Of a stretch of 64,000 nt of DNA, positions 44,640 to 54,355 are shown piece by piece. Made by a program: the position numbers and the translations under genes. Where the stretch lies: positions 24,626,656 to 24,690,655 of the forward strand of contig CM055103.1 of assembly GCA_029204225.1 (NCBI GenBank), written 5' to 3'. The notes beneath the pieces were generated by a model, which saw only the letters and a list, made by a program, of their open reading frames with translations, did no database searches and was not told the DNA's origin. The stretch comes from Diphasiastrum complanatum. Its lineage: Eukaryota > Streptophyta > Lycopodiopsida > Lycopodiales > Lycopodiaceae. Each line of letters begins with the position of its first letter. The stretch's first letter is position 1.

Positions 44640-45437
44640 CCACATTAAAGATAACTTACTCTTTCTCTCTCTCTCTCTCTCTCTCTCAAGCCTCGGCCTC
44701 ACCTCTTCTTGAACAGCATCAAGGTTGATGATTGATCTTGCATGAGTCTCTTTGATCTGAACATCATCCAAGTTAAATTTTTGATCTTCATGGAAGACCA
44801 CATCTCTACTGACAACATTTTTGTCAGTAGAAAGTGTCTTTCCTCCTATTACAAGATTTGGAAGCCTATTACAAGTCTCCAAGGATGGAAGATCCTCTCT
44901 AACAGCGTAAGTCTGCACAATATTGTCATACTCATCTCTAAGTCCATTTAGGACTACTTAAACAAGTTCAGTGTTCTTAAGAGCATCACTAATACCAGCT
45001 AACTCTTGATGAAGATCCTTAACTCTTATGACATATGATGAAGCACTCTCATCTACTCTCTGACAACTTAAAAATATTTCGTTTCTAAGTGTAAGCAATC
45101 TAGAAGTATTTCTGATTTCATAGATTGTTTTTAGATAATCCCAAGCTTCCTTGGCAGTGGTGCATGTACGGATCTCTCTTAGCACTTCATTGGTAACATT
45201 CATTTTTATAAAATGAAGGGCAATTTTGGTTCTTTTGTGGCATGCAGCAGCTTCATTAGGTGCATCAGGTCCTTCAGCTCCACTCACAATATCCATTACA
45301 TCCTGTAGAATCAACAATGATTCCATTCTGATCTTCCACATTGCATAACTAGAAGATGTTAATCTCTCACTGTGCTCTAAGAAATGTGAACCAGATGAAG
45401 ACATCTTCTTGGTGAGAAATTCTAGTAATGATAACAA
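44640..45437 (-). pseudogene. C8 gag joined to integrase tail
   Basis: From MSSSGSHFLEHSERLTSSSYAM (ATG inside the 45437 frame) through WKIRMESLLILQDVMDIV, ALHFIKMNVTNEVLREI and LRNEIFLSCQRVDESAS. An in-frame stop follows LKNTELV. After VREDLPSLETCNRL the sequence passes straight to DKNVVSRDVVFHEDQ, which in canonical elements lies about 400 codons further on. Gag C-terminus, protease and most of integrase are thus deleted. A CT microsatellite (44664-44687) interrupts the tail. Confidence 0.82.
44664..44687. repeat. (CT)12 microsatellite
   Basis: Short pure CT run inside the C8 remnant. Confidence 0.95.
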
Positions 45438-46168
45438 AAATGGAGCTGAAAGGATGTTTCTTGCTATCTCAATCTAGGACCTAACACAGATGTTGATCCA
45501 CCCTATAGAATCTAGCAACATATGTGAGAACAAATTCTCAATACAGAAAATCAATCTATCTTGAATTTGGATCTTGCTTCAGTCACAAAAGAAGAAGCAC
45601 ATGCAAGCAAGAAGTCTATCTCTCCCACGAGTTTCAATGTACTGAAAAACTCTCTATGAACTTACTTTCAACTCAAACACAGTAATATGTTTGAAATGAA
45701 AAGTCTAACACATCAGAACACTCACTTCTATCCAATCCTACTTGATTGACAATGAAAATTGATGAAAGTGGTGAAAAAGACAGATGTGTGCTCACTTTGG
45801 CATATCCCATGAGTTGAGTACCCTCTCAAACTCTTTGATTGCCTAAAACTCTTCTAAAAACAAATCAAATTGATTTAGAAACAAGAGCAACACATTCTAC
45901 TCTCCAATACCTATCCAACAAGCTATAGAACATCAAATTTGGATCATTCCTTGAGAAGTAGCACTCATTAATGAGCACTGATTTCACATGTGTGAGCTCT
46001 CTATCCATACAGAGCTCCGCTAGATCAGATCAACCTTGATTTGATCCACTTATGATTCACAGATTGCTTGTTTCTCAACGAGTTTGAATACTTCTCCAAA
46101 ATATGAGTTCCTGCAAGCAAAAACACTGATGATCTGATGTATACACCCTCACCTCTTCAAAGCATAAA
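45438..46168 (-). other. C8 leader
   Basis: Non-coding; contains TTCACATGTGTGAGC near 45986, a decayed form of the shared palindrome. Confidence 0.6.
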
Positions 46169-46179
46169 TCTCTGATATC
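46169..46179 (-). other. C8 primer-binding site
   Basis: Minus strand TGATATCAGAG after the LTR, the same one-base variant as in C3. Confidence 0.75.
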
Positions 46180-46877
46180 ATGTGAAGTCTTTAGCATGTG
46201 TGAACTTCACCACACACCCTATAGGATCTTGCTGAGGTGTTGTGATTGCACAAGATTGATCAAAGAACAGTATGCTTGAAAAATCTAAGGCAAGAGCACA
46301 ATGGCATACATCTGATGAAAAAATCTAACTTTTCACTATGAGAAATGAATGTCAGAAATGATTCTAAGTATTCAGTATGGAAAACAGAGGCTGCTCTCAA
46401 GTAGAGAGAGAATGAGTCCAAAACACCAAAATCTCAATATTCACAATATGGCAAAACATGCCCAGCTTTCCCTACATGAGAGAGACTCAAATTCCTACAA
46501 TGGAGTTGCATGGAAAGTCCACTTAACTGAACTAATTCACCTACCAGAGATCCACATGTGTAATTGCATGCATGTATGGTGCATGTACTGCATGTCAACT
46601 CATAAAATTGCCTAGACATGTGTAGATCACAGAAACTACTTTGCATGCTGCATGCACTGATTGCATGTGGCTTGCATGCATACAATAAGACTTTGCATGC
46701 TATCAAAACATCTGCATGTCATTACAATTGAACCTATCTGACTCAAATCCGAACTACACTAGAAGGATATGTGCCCGATTCACACTCCTTATATGTACAA
46801 CATGAAATCTAGTGGAAATTATCATGGACATGACCCCAAACTCGTGATAGGAAGATAATATTTTAATAATCTTCACA
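46180..46877 (-). repeat. C8 5' LTR
   Basis: 698 bp, same family as 11163-11894 including the CATGCA array (about 46540-46710). Confidence 0.9.
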
Positions 46878-47578
46878 TTTCTTATGCGGAAGCTTGTAGG
46901 ATCCCAGACACGTGACTACAGATCACAGAACAGAAATCATTCTAGCAATCAAGACAGCAGAAAGCAAGGAGATGCACAAGAGAGAGCAACTGTATTATCA
47001 GTTTGACTTTTAGAGCGAGATGATCAATGTCTCGTTCGTTGGTGGCCTGACACTCTGCTCTTTCGTTGTGTTCTGCTCGTTGGCAGACTTTAATGCACAG
47101 TTGTTTTCATTTTGCTATTTTTTCTATTCTTTTATTTTTCTGCTCTACTCTCACACTCTTCTCTTTATCTTCTATTGATCCAAAAAATTGTTTATATCTC
47201 CGCTGCGTGGAGTTTACAAGATAGCTAAACAAAAAATTACAAGAGTAGTTAACGCTAATCAACTAGTCAGTTACTCTCCGTTATTGCTAATTGTTTCAAC
47301 TGAGCGTGAAGTTTAAGACTCCATGCTCGTTGAGCTGCCAGCTGGCAGTGCGAAAGATTTTCTTTCGTTTTCTTTTGGTTTCGTGTCATGTCCTACCTTT
47401 TGGTCCTAGAGGCATGTTTGACTTTTGCGAATCATTTGACCTTTGAGTTTCGCTTCACTTCATGTCTTAGAGTTTTTGAGGTACGTTGACTTTCATGAAT
47501 TGTTCACCATTCATCTTTCACTTCATGTCGCTTCGCTTCGTGTCGCAACAAAGTTGCAGGAGTTCACAATTTTTTACA
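46878..47578 (-). repeat. C13 copia LTR (interrupted by C8)
   Basis: On the minus strand begins TGTAAAAAATTGTGAACTCC at 47578 after the purine tract TTTAAGTAGGAG (47590-47579) and runs to the C8 insertion. Pyrimidine-rich with repeated TTCGCTTC and CTCGTT. A different LTR family from all others here. Confidence 0.65.
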
Positions 47579-47590
47579 CTCCTACTTAAA

Positions 47591-47996
47591 CCTTGGAGCT
47601 TTGCACATTTAATCCAATTGTCTTTCTTTGCTTTGCAAAGAGTGGCTTGTCGAACGACTTCGTGAGCACAGCTGCAATCATGTTTTCAAACTTTATGTAC
47701 TAGACCTGGAGCTCTCCTTTCGAGATCAAATCTCGAATGTGATGGTACTTCAGAGGTATGTGTTTTGTCTTTGAATGGAAGACAAGATTTTGGGACAGAT
47801 GAATGGCACTCTGAAATCCATCATCATCGTGCATGGTCCTCCTTATGGTATGTCAATTGCCTCCAGCATCATCTACAACCAAACTACCTTATTCGCCACC
47901 TTTGAAGTTGTGACGTACTCAGCTTCGCAAGAGAATTGAGCTACCAAGGTTTGTTTTTTGCATATCCAGCTGATTGCTATTCCGCACGCTATTGAA
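47591..47996 (-). pseudogene. C13 copia RNase H C-terminus
   Basis: Minus translation reads HLSQNLVFHSKTKHIPLKYH, HIRDLISKGELQV, then an amber in place of Gln (47700-47702), YIKFENMIAAVLTKSFDKPL and QRKTIGLNVQSSK. This matches the end of copia pol (SKHI..KYHFIR..V..G.......D..TK.L) but from another lineage. Upstream pol is missing because C9 interrupts it at 47996. Confidence 0.8.
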
Positions 47997-48670
47997 TGTG
48001 AAGAATTGCAATAGATTATCTATGTTAGATATAGGGGTCTTATGTTATTTACATCAATCATCTAGGTGTAGGATGTTGATAGGAACAAATTTGGCATAGA
48101 TGGCAAATTATGCATTTCCACTTGTAATGCCACTATTGAGCCAAAATAGAGTAAGAGGCTAAACTCGTGCCAATCAGAGTGTAGACAAGTGTAATGCTTT
48201 TGTTTGAGAGGTCCAATAGGATTTAGAGGTGGAACCATGTGAGGTCCAATAGGAATTTGAGGTGTGCTTGAATATAGTCCAATAGAATTAAGAGGTGCAT
48301 GGATCAATGGTCCAATAGGATTAAGAGGTGACAAAGTATGGTCCAATCATAGTTAAGCATAGTGGTAGCTCGTGGATCTACTAGTATCATTGTACTCCTC
48401 ATTTTGAAGCTAATTGATTTGGTGATTATATGGATTTTGAGTGTTATTGGATTTCTAGCTTTCTCTCTTTACTCAAGAGCTCATGATGCTTTTTCTCTCT
48501 CTACCCAAGGAGAGCAGCTTGTTTTTACTTAGTTTATTTTTTGAATACTTCCCACACGTGTGAGTGAGAGTCGGAGTTGAATCTCAATCTAGTCTTGATC
48601 TTGGTGCATCTACACACCTTAGGAGATCACAAGTAAATGTTGTGGAAAATCCACACGTGTGAATTCAACA
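47997..48670 (+). repeat. C9 5' LTR
   Basis: TGTGAAGAATTGC...GAATTCAACA. Relative to 53909-54263 it has about 370 extra bp (48079-48448) and lacks about 75 bp near 48577. CACACGTGTG occurs at 48553 and 48652. Confidence 0.88.
48212..48345. repeat. GGTCCAATAGGATTAAGAGG minisatellite in the C9 LTR
   Basis: Five imperfect copies about 30 bp apart within the extra segment of the 5' LTR. They create a minus-strand Pro-Ile-Gly-Pro frame that I take to be fortuitous. Confidence 0.8.
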
Positions 48671-48683
48671 TGGTATCAGAGCC
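48671..48683 (+). other. C9 primer-binding site
   Basis: TGGTATCAGAGCC directly after the LTR. Confidence 0.93.
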
Positions 48684-49409
48684 TACCTAAGGTTACCATG
48701 CATTTTGATCCATCTAAGTGAAAACTATTCATCAATCTTGAGCTAGAAATTGTCAAGGCCCATTTTTCTAGCCATCTTGTTCAATTTTGGATCATAAGGG
48801 ATCAAAAGGACATTGATTGGGTCTAACCTAGTACCGTATGGAATCAGGTGCTCAAACACGTGTGAGGAACATCCAATATCAGTTTTGAAGTTCTCTCTCA
48901 TGCTTGATCCATTATTGTTTTGAAGCTATTTTTGTCTAGTTTCTGATGCAATCATTTTCATTCCATTTGGTTGAGCCAATAAGAAGCTATAAGCTTTTGA
49001 AGAGGGTTAGGTAGGGCACTAGACCTGGGTGGACACATTTGGTTTGGTCAAGAGATTTCTTGGTTGATCCAAAATCACAATTGTATGCTTACCAATCTCA
49101 TCTATATGTGATCTAGACACTGTTTGAGATCTTAGCCATTTTGTTTCATGCAACATCATTGTATTTGAGTCAAATTTGGTTTCTTAGTGTACTTCACACG
49201 TGCTAAGAGTGTTTGATCCTAACTTTGCCTATACTCCATCATTTGATGTGAAATAGATCTTGTTTTAGAGACATTTGAGTAGCTAGTGAGAATCAATTCA
49301 CAAATAGTTGCAAGATCTTTCATAGGAGGAGATAGTACTCTATTATTGGATCCTATAGAGAGTGTGTAGCAACAGTTTTTGTTCATCATTTGAGTTTTCT
49401 TCACTTCAA
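48684..49409 (+). other. C9 leader
   Basis: Non-coding; contains ACACGTGTGAGG near 48856 and TTCACACGTGC near 49192, partial copies of the shared palindrome. Confidence 0.65.
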
Positions 49410-49708
49410 ATGTCTTCAATGGGTTCATCCTTGTTGAAACCAAGTGACAGATTGTCCACTTCAAACTATTCAATTTGGAAAATGAGGATGGAGTCCATCT
49501 TGATCCTTCAAGACGTGATGGACATAGTTCTTGGCCTTGAAGAAGAACCACAAGTTCTTGCCTACTCTCCATCACAAAATGGAGTGGCCGAGAGAAAGAA
49601 TAGATTTCTATGTGAATGTGCAAAATCTATGAGAATTGAGGCATCTTTGCCCAAAGACTTTTGAAGAGAAGCCATTAATTGTGCAAATTATCTTTGCAAT
49701 AGACTCCC
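49410..49708 (+). pseudogene. C9 gag head fused to integrase core
   Basis: The ATG at 49410 gives MSSMGSSLLKPSDRLSTSNY and RMESILILQDVMDIVLGLEE, then at about 49558 jumps to LAYSPSQNGVAERKNRFLCE, the integrase Glu region. Roughly 500 codons (most of gag, protease, first half of integrase) are deleted in frame. An opal at 49662 replaces the Trp of KDFWGEA-type sequences. After NYLCNRLPQK the frame is interrupted by C11 at 49709 and resumes at 51869. Confidence 0.85.
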
Positions 49709-51023
49709 ACAAAAAGATGTTTTGTTTCAAATACATGAAAATCAAACTTAATCACTTTTTTTGGACTCACTCTTGACCCAAATAACCTCACACTTGAGAT
49801 TTAGAATGAATTTGATTTGATTTGACAACAAACTATACCACCAATTTTTCACAAAGCTTAAAAAATTAGACAACTAGAGATTCACAAAGATCTCAACCAT
49901 GTATGAATACTCAAATATGGACTCCTCCTCATTCTAGACATCCAATGGGATCTCAAATTGACCCTCACACTCTCACAAAGAAAGTTGAATAGAACTAATT
50001 TGAGTTTCATACATAGTATGTCAATTTTTGCTCAATAAACTGATTCAATCACACCTATTGGATTCCACCAATTATTCTACCTCGTAAGACTTAGAATGAA
50101 ATTCAAAATCAAAGGTTGTGATTTTTCTCACTAAGATATTGTGCTTCAAAGATCTAATGCCACTTAGAAAGATTTGATCACCTGGGAAGAGACGAACTCT
50201 CCACCAATAACAACACAAAATGAGCTTCTAGATCTTGCCTTCTACAAAGGAAGGAACTCTTAGAAAATTGGATCTCTCTCTACACATTTGCCATAGACAC
50301 CTTGATGAATCTTTTCAAACCTTACAATCACTCAAAAAAATTGAGTAGGGTTGAACAGTGCGACTTGGATCTCAATCTCTTTTCTAGAACTCTCAATTTA
50401 AGCCAATCTATGTCAAATTCTACAAAAGATTTGCATAGATGCTCTATATGCACTAGAAACTCTCAAAGGTTTCACTTGGAGGACAGATCCAAGGATGTTT
50501 TCTAGCAAATTGATGCTTCTAAACTTGACCCTATCACTCTTGAACAAATCTAGAGTAATGGTACAATGGATTACAACCTCTCACCTTGCATATCACTCCT
50601 TAATCTATGATTTTTAGCGAAATCTCTCTCAACTTCAACATGCACTCAAAAAATCAGAGATGATCAATTAATGCACCTATTTCAAGCTTCAAATTTAATT
50701 TCTTGGCTGATCCAATCCAAGAACTAATCAAGGGATTAGATTCTCTATAGAAAATGCTTGATTTTGCACCAAAAATCTCTCAAATTGGGTGTGTGAGTCA
50801 AATTGTACAAATTCTTGAATTTTATCAGCCAAAACCGGAGCTGTACGGCCTCACACGTGTGAAAAGGGTTCCTACAGCCCACAACAAGTTCTGGTCCAAA
50901 AATTTTGAGAATATCTATCAAATCCAACTCGCTACCCAAAATTTGACTAGTTTCCAAACAAACTGCTTATTTTGGCTTTGATTTGGATTAACCCTATCAA
51001 TTTCAACAAAACCTCTTGTACTA
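49709..51023 (-). other. C11 copy 1 leader
   Basis: Non-coding by eye. Includes TCACACGTGTGAA at 50851-50863. Almost identical to 56461-57175 plus 61562-62163. Confidence 0.7.
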
Positions 51024-51036
51024 GGCTCTGATACCA
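51024..51036 (-). other. C11 copy 1 primer-binding site
   Basis: Minus strand TGGTATCAGAGCC beside the LTR. Confidence 0.92.
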
Positions 51037-51868
51037 TGTGCAAAAAGTACAAAAAGGACCAAGAGTGGATCCTAATCTGATCCTCAAGAGGGATTGGTTG
51101 TCAGATTACTTGATCTATCAATCTACTTCAGATTAAGATCAATCTAGATCAATTCTAGACACAAAATCCTAACAAGAACAATCATTAATTGAAGGTAAGT
51201 GTACTTTATGGTTTCACACATGTGAAACACTTTCTGAGTACGGAATCCAACCTGAAAATTAAGTACCCATTGATAGAACCTCAAAACAATCAAAACAAAT
51301 GTAGACAAATGGAGAGAATCACTCAAAATTGCTTCCAAAACCAAGATTGGTGTCTCACATTGATTATGGCCAAATGTGGATATATATATACAATAAGTGG
51401 GAGCTCGTGGTACTGATCATCCCTCTGATCCCACATGTGTGAAGGTGCTTTGTCATATGATGATTCATCATGCAAAACTGACACTTGGACAAAACCTTCT
51501 ATTTTGAGCACTTTTGGTCCATTTTCCTTCTATATGGAGATCTACTTGGAAATCTTCTAGAAGTCAAAATTCGCCTACTTCAGCTTATTCCACACATGTG
51601 AGCTGTCCTCTACACATGGGATATGACACCTAACCAAAGGATGTGGCTCATGCAATCAATAGATTAATGCCATGTGTCATATGTCTAGAAAACTAGTTTT
51701 TGGCCTTTTTAGCCACTAGAACTTGAATTAAATCATATGTACAACCTATATGATTATGGTACATGACAAGTACACTATTTTCACACGTGAGAACAGGATC
51801 CACACATGTGTGTGTATATATATACAAGATTTTTGGCCTCTACCAAGCTTATTTTTGCATTTTTCACA
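51037..51868 (-). repeat. C11 copy 1 5' LTR
   Basis: 832 bp, TGTGCAAAAAG...TTTTTCACA. Holds TTTCACACATGTGAAA (51212-51227). About 336 bp (51359-51694) are missing in copy 2. Confidence 0.88.
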
Positions 51869-53898
51869 TATACCTCTTGGAGGAAAGTCACCATATGAAA
51901 TCTTATATTTGAAGAAGCCTAAGGTTGATCACCTTAGAGTTTTTGGATGCTTATGCTTTGTCCATATTCCCTTGTAAACAAGGAAGAAAGAAGATCCTAG
52001 TGCATGCAAAGGGATCATGGTTGGATACTCATCCACCAAGAAGGCCTATAGAGTCTTTATACTCTCTACTTCTCAAGTTATTGAAAGTAGAGATGTTGTC
52101 TTTCATGAAGATCAACACTCATCTTTTGAAGAGGCCGAGATCAAGAAATCTATGCATGCATCACCAATTATTGATTTTGAAGACAATCATGATGTGATAG
52201 GGTCGAGATTTGAAGAAGACTCTCCTCGTAATTTCTCACCAAGAAGATCCATGAGAGATAGATCCGAGCCTAAGAGGCTCTCATATGTTGATAAAGGCAA
52301 ACAAGTGGATCTTGATTCCACTAATTATGTTTTTTATGTCTCTCGTGAAGATCCAAAGAATGTACAAGAGGCACTCAATACCAAGGAGTGGTATGATGCC
52401 ATGAAGCAAGAGTATGATGCATTGATCACCAACAATACTTAGGAGCTCGTGGATCCTCCATCCAACAAGCATGTGATAGAGTGAAAGTGGGTATTTAGGA
52501 TCAAGTTCAATCATGATGGCACCATCAACAAGCATAAAGCAAGATTATGTGCCAAAGGATTTGCTCAAATCCATGGTCTTGATTATGAGGAGACCTTTGC
52601 ACCCGTTGCAAAGATGGTGACAATAGGAATTCTTATTTCTCTTGCTTGTTTCTTCAAGTGGAAGGTGTTCCAATTAGATGTATCCAATGCTTTTCTAAAT
52701 GGTTATCTTGAGGAGGAGATCTATATGGAACAGCCTCAAGGATTCATCAAGGATGAGTCCAAAGTGTGCTTGCTCTTCAAAAGTCTTTATGGACTCATGC
52801 AAGCACCAAGATCATGGTATTCAAGACTTAATTCTTTTCTTATCTCACTAGGATGTACTCTTAGTGACTATGATCCTTCCATGTATCTAAAGTTTGTTGA
52901 TAGCAATATTGTCATTCTTCTAATTTATGTTGATGACATTATTCTTTGTGGAAGTTGTATCAAGCTAGTTGATGAAACTAAGCTAGCACTTGGATGTGAG
53001 TTTAAAATGCAAGATCTAGGAGAGATACATTACATCCTAGGCCTAGAAACTGATTTTTATGAAAATCATGTCTTTATATGCCAATCTATATATGCTCACT
53101 CTATGTTGAAAAAATTCCATATGAAAAATTCTAAGAGCATAGATACTCCAATGGAGCAAATTGTAAAAGATCCTAATAAAGGTGATGAAAGATCCTTTGA
53201 GGACATCACACTTTTTAGGAGTCTTGTAGGCTCCTTGATTTGGCTTACCATTACTAGGCCCGATCTAAGTTTTTGTGTGCACAACTTGAGTCAATTTATG
53301 CAAGATCCTAAGATCCATCATTGGAAGATGGCCAAGAGGATTCTAAGAGATGTATCTTCATCTTGTGATTATGGTCTACTCTATAAAAGTGAAGATCTAT
53401 CCATTGATGGCTACTCAGATTCGGACTTTGCAAGTGACAAGATGGATCGAAAGTTATTAGTGCATACACTATCTTTCTTGGAGGCAATCTAATATCTTGG
53501 CTTTCCAAAAAGCAAGATACTATATCTCTCTCTTCATGTGAGACCGAGTACAAAGCACTCACTACAACTACCAAAGAGGTGCTTTGGACCAAGAGGTTAT
53601 TAATGCAGCTAAAGTGCATCAAGGAAGATGATCTACCAATGATCAAGTGTGATAACATCTCGGCCCAAGCTCTTGCCAATAATCCCATATTTCATGCAAG
53701 AGGCAAGCACATAGAAGTGGCACACCATTTTGTGAGAGAAAAGCTTATTGGAAGAGAAACCTATTTGGAGCATGTCAACTCGTCCTCTTGTATTGCCGAT
53801 CTACTCACCAAGCCTTTGAGCAAAAGTGCTTTCATCAAGCATAGATCTAATCTTGGAGTTATATCAAGATCAATGCTCGTATCTTCATAGATACTTTT
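51869..53898 (+). pseudogene. C9 integrase tail, RT and RNase H
   Basis: GGKSPYEILYLKKPKVDHLRVFGCLCFVHIPL, a stop, then KKEDPSACKGIMVGY and ESRDVVFHEDQHSS. Stops at 52440 (Trp position in NNTW) and near 52483 break the RT start. 52614-53492 is open: QLDVSNAFLNGYLEEE, YMEQPQGF, SLYGLMQAPRSWY, YVDDIILCGS, IDTPMEQIVKDPNKGDERSF and SDSDFASDKMDRK. A frameshift near 53455 separates the RNase H C-terminus (53579-53890: CDNISAQALANNPIFHARGK, IADLLTKPLSKSAF). RT catalytic residues are all present. Transcription would have to cross the nested C11. Confidence 0.9.
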
Positions 53899-53908
53899 TT
53901 AGGAGGAG
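53899..53908 (+). other. C9 polypurine tract
   Basis: TTAGGAGGAG before TGTGAATAATTGC. Confidence 0.85.
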
Positions 53909-54263
53909 TGTGAATAATTGCAAAAGATTATCTATGTTAGATATAGGGGTCTTATGTTTTTTACATCAAGCATCTAGGTGTAGGATGTTGGATTTCTAGT
54001 TTTCTCTCTCTACCCGAGAGCTCATGATGCTTTTTCTCTCTCTACCCAAGGAGAGCAGCTTGTTTTTACTTAGTTTATTTTTTGAATACTTCCCACACGT
54101 GTGAGTGAGAGTCGGAGGTGATTGAATGCATGTAGTAGTGTGTTTTTGCCATAGGATCTAAGATTGATCTTGAATCTCAATCTAGTCTTGATCTTGGTGC
54201 ATCTACACACCTTAGGAGATCACAAGTACATGTTGTGGACAATCCACACGTGTGAATTCAACA
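53909..54263 (+). repeat. C9 central LTR shared by unit 1 and unit 2
   Basis: Preceded by a PPT and followed by TGGTATCAGAGCC (54264-54276) and C9 leader (to about 54355), the signature of an LTR-internal-LTR-internal tandem array. Palindrome-type CACACGTGTG at 54094 and 54245. Confidence 0.88.
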
Positions 54264-54355
54264 TGGTATCAGAGCCTACCTAAGGTTACCATGCATTTTG
54301 ATCCATCTAAGTGAAAACTATTCATCAATCTTGAGCTAGAAATTGTCAAGGCCCA
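54264..54355 (+). other. C9 unit 2 PBS and start of leader
   Basis: Nearly identical to 48671-48762; cut at CAAGGCCCATTTTCCTAGC where the C11 frame begins on the other strand. Confidence 0.88.

Larger units (their letters stand above)
44613..46877 (-). mobile_element. C8: minus-strand copia remnant (5' LTR, gag, fused integrase tail)
   Basis: 5' LTR 46877 down to 46180, PBS variant, leader, gag to about 44958, then a direct join to the integrase C-terminus and truncation near 44613. The LTR is the same family as C0. Confidence 0.85.
49709..51868 (-). mobile_element. C11 copy 1: 5' LTR and leader only
   Basis: Minus-strand LTR (51868-51037), PBS (51036-51024) and leader (to 49709). The 3' portion is deleted, so similarity to copy 2 ends at AAAGATGTTTTG (56461). 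It contains the unoccupied C12 target (TCTACAAAAGATTTGC near 50419-50434). Confidence 0.85.
47997..54263 (+). mobile_element. C9 unit 1: copia element with nested truncated C11
   Basis: LTR 47997-48670, PBS, leader, gag-integrase fusion (49410-49708), minus-strand C11 remnant (49709-51868), integrase tail-RT-RNase H (51869-53898), PPT and LTR 53909-54263. The second LTR is followed by another PBS and leader, so it also acts as the 5' LTR of unit 2 (to 64000 and beyond). Confidence 0.85.

Noticed and set aside
48212-48345. Regular repeats resembling a CRISPR array
   Set aside because: Copies are imperfect, spacing is irregular, no cas-like genes, and the sequence is plant nuclear LTR DNA.
48062-48346. 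Minus-strand Pro-Ile-Gly-Pro repeat protein
   Set aside because: Minisatellite in an LTR, absent from the other C9 LTR.
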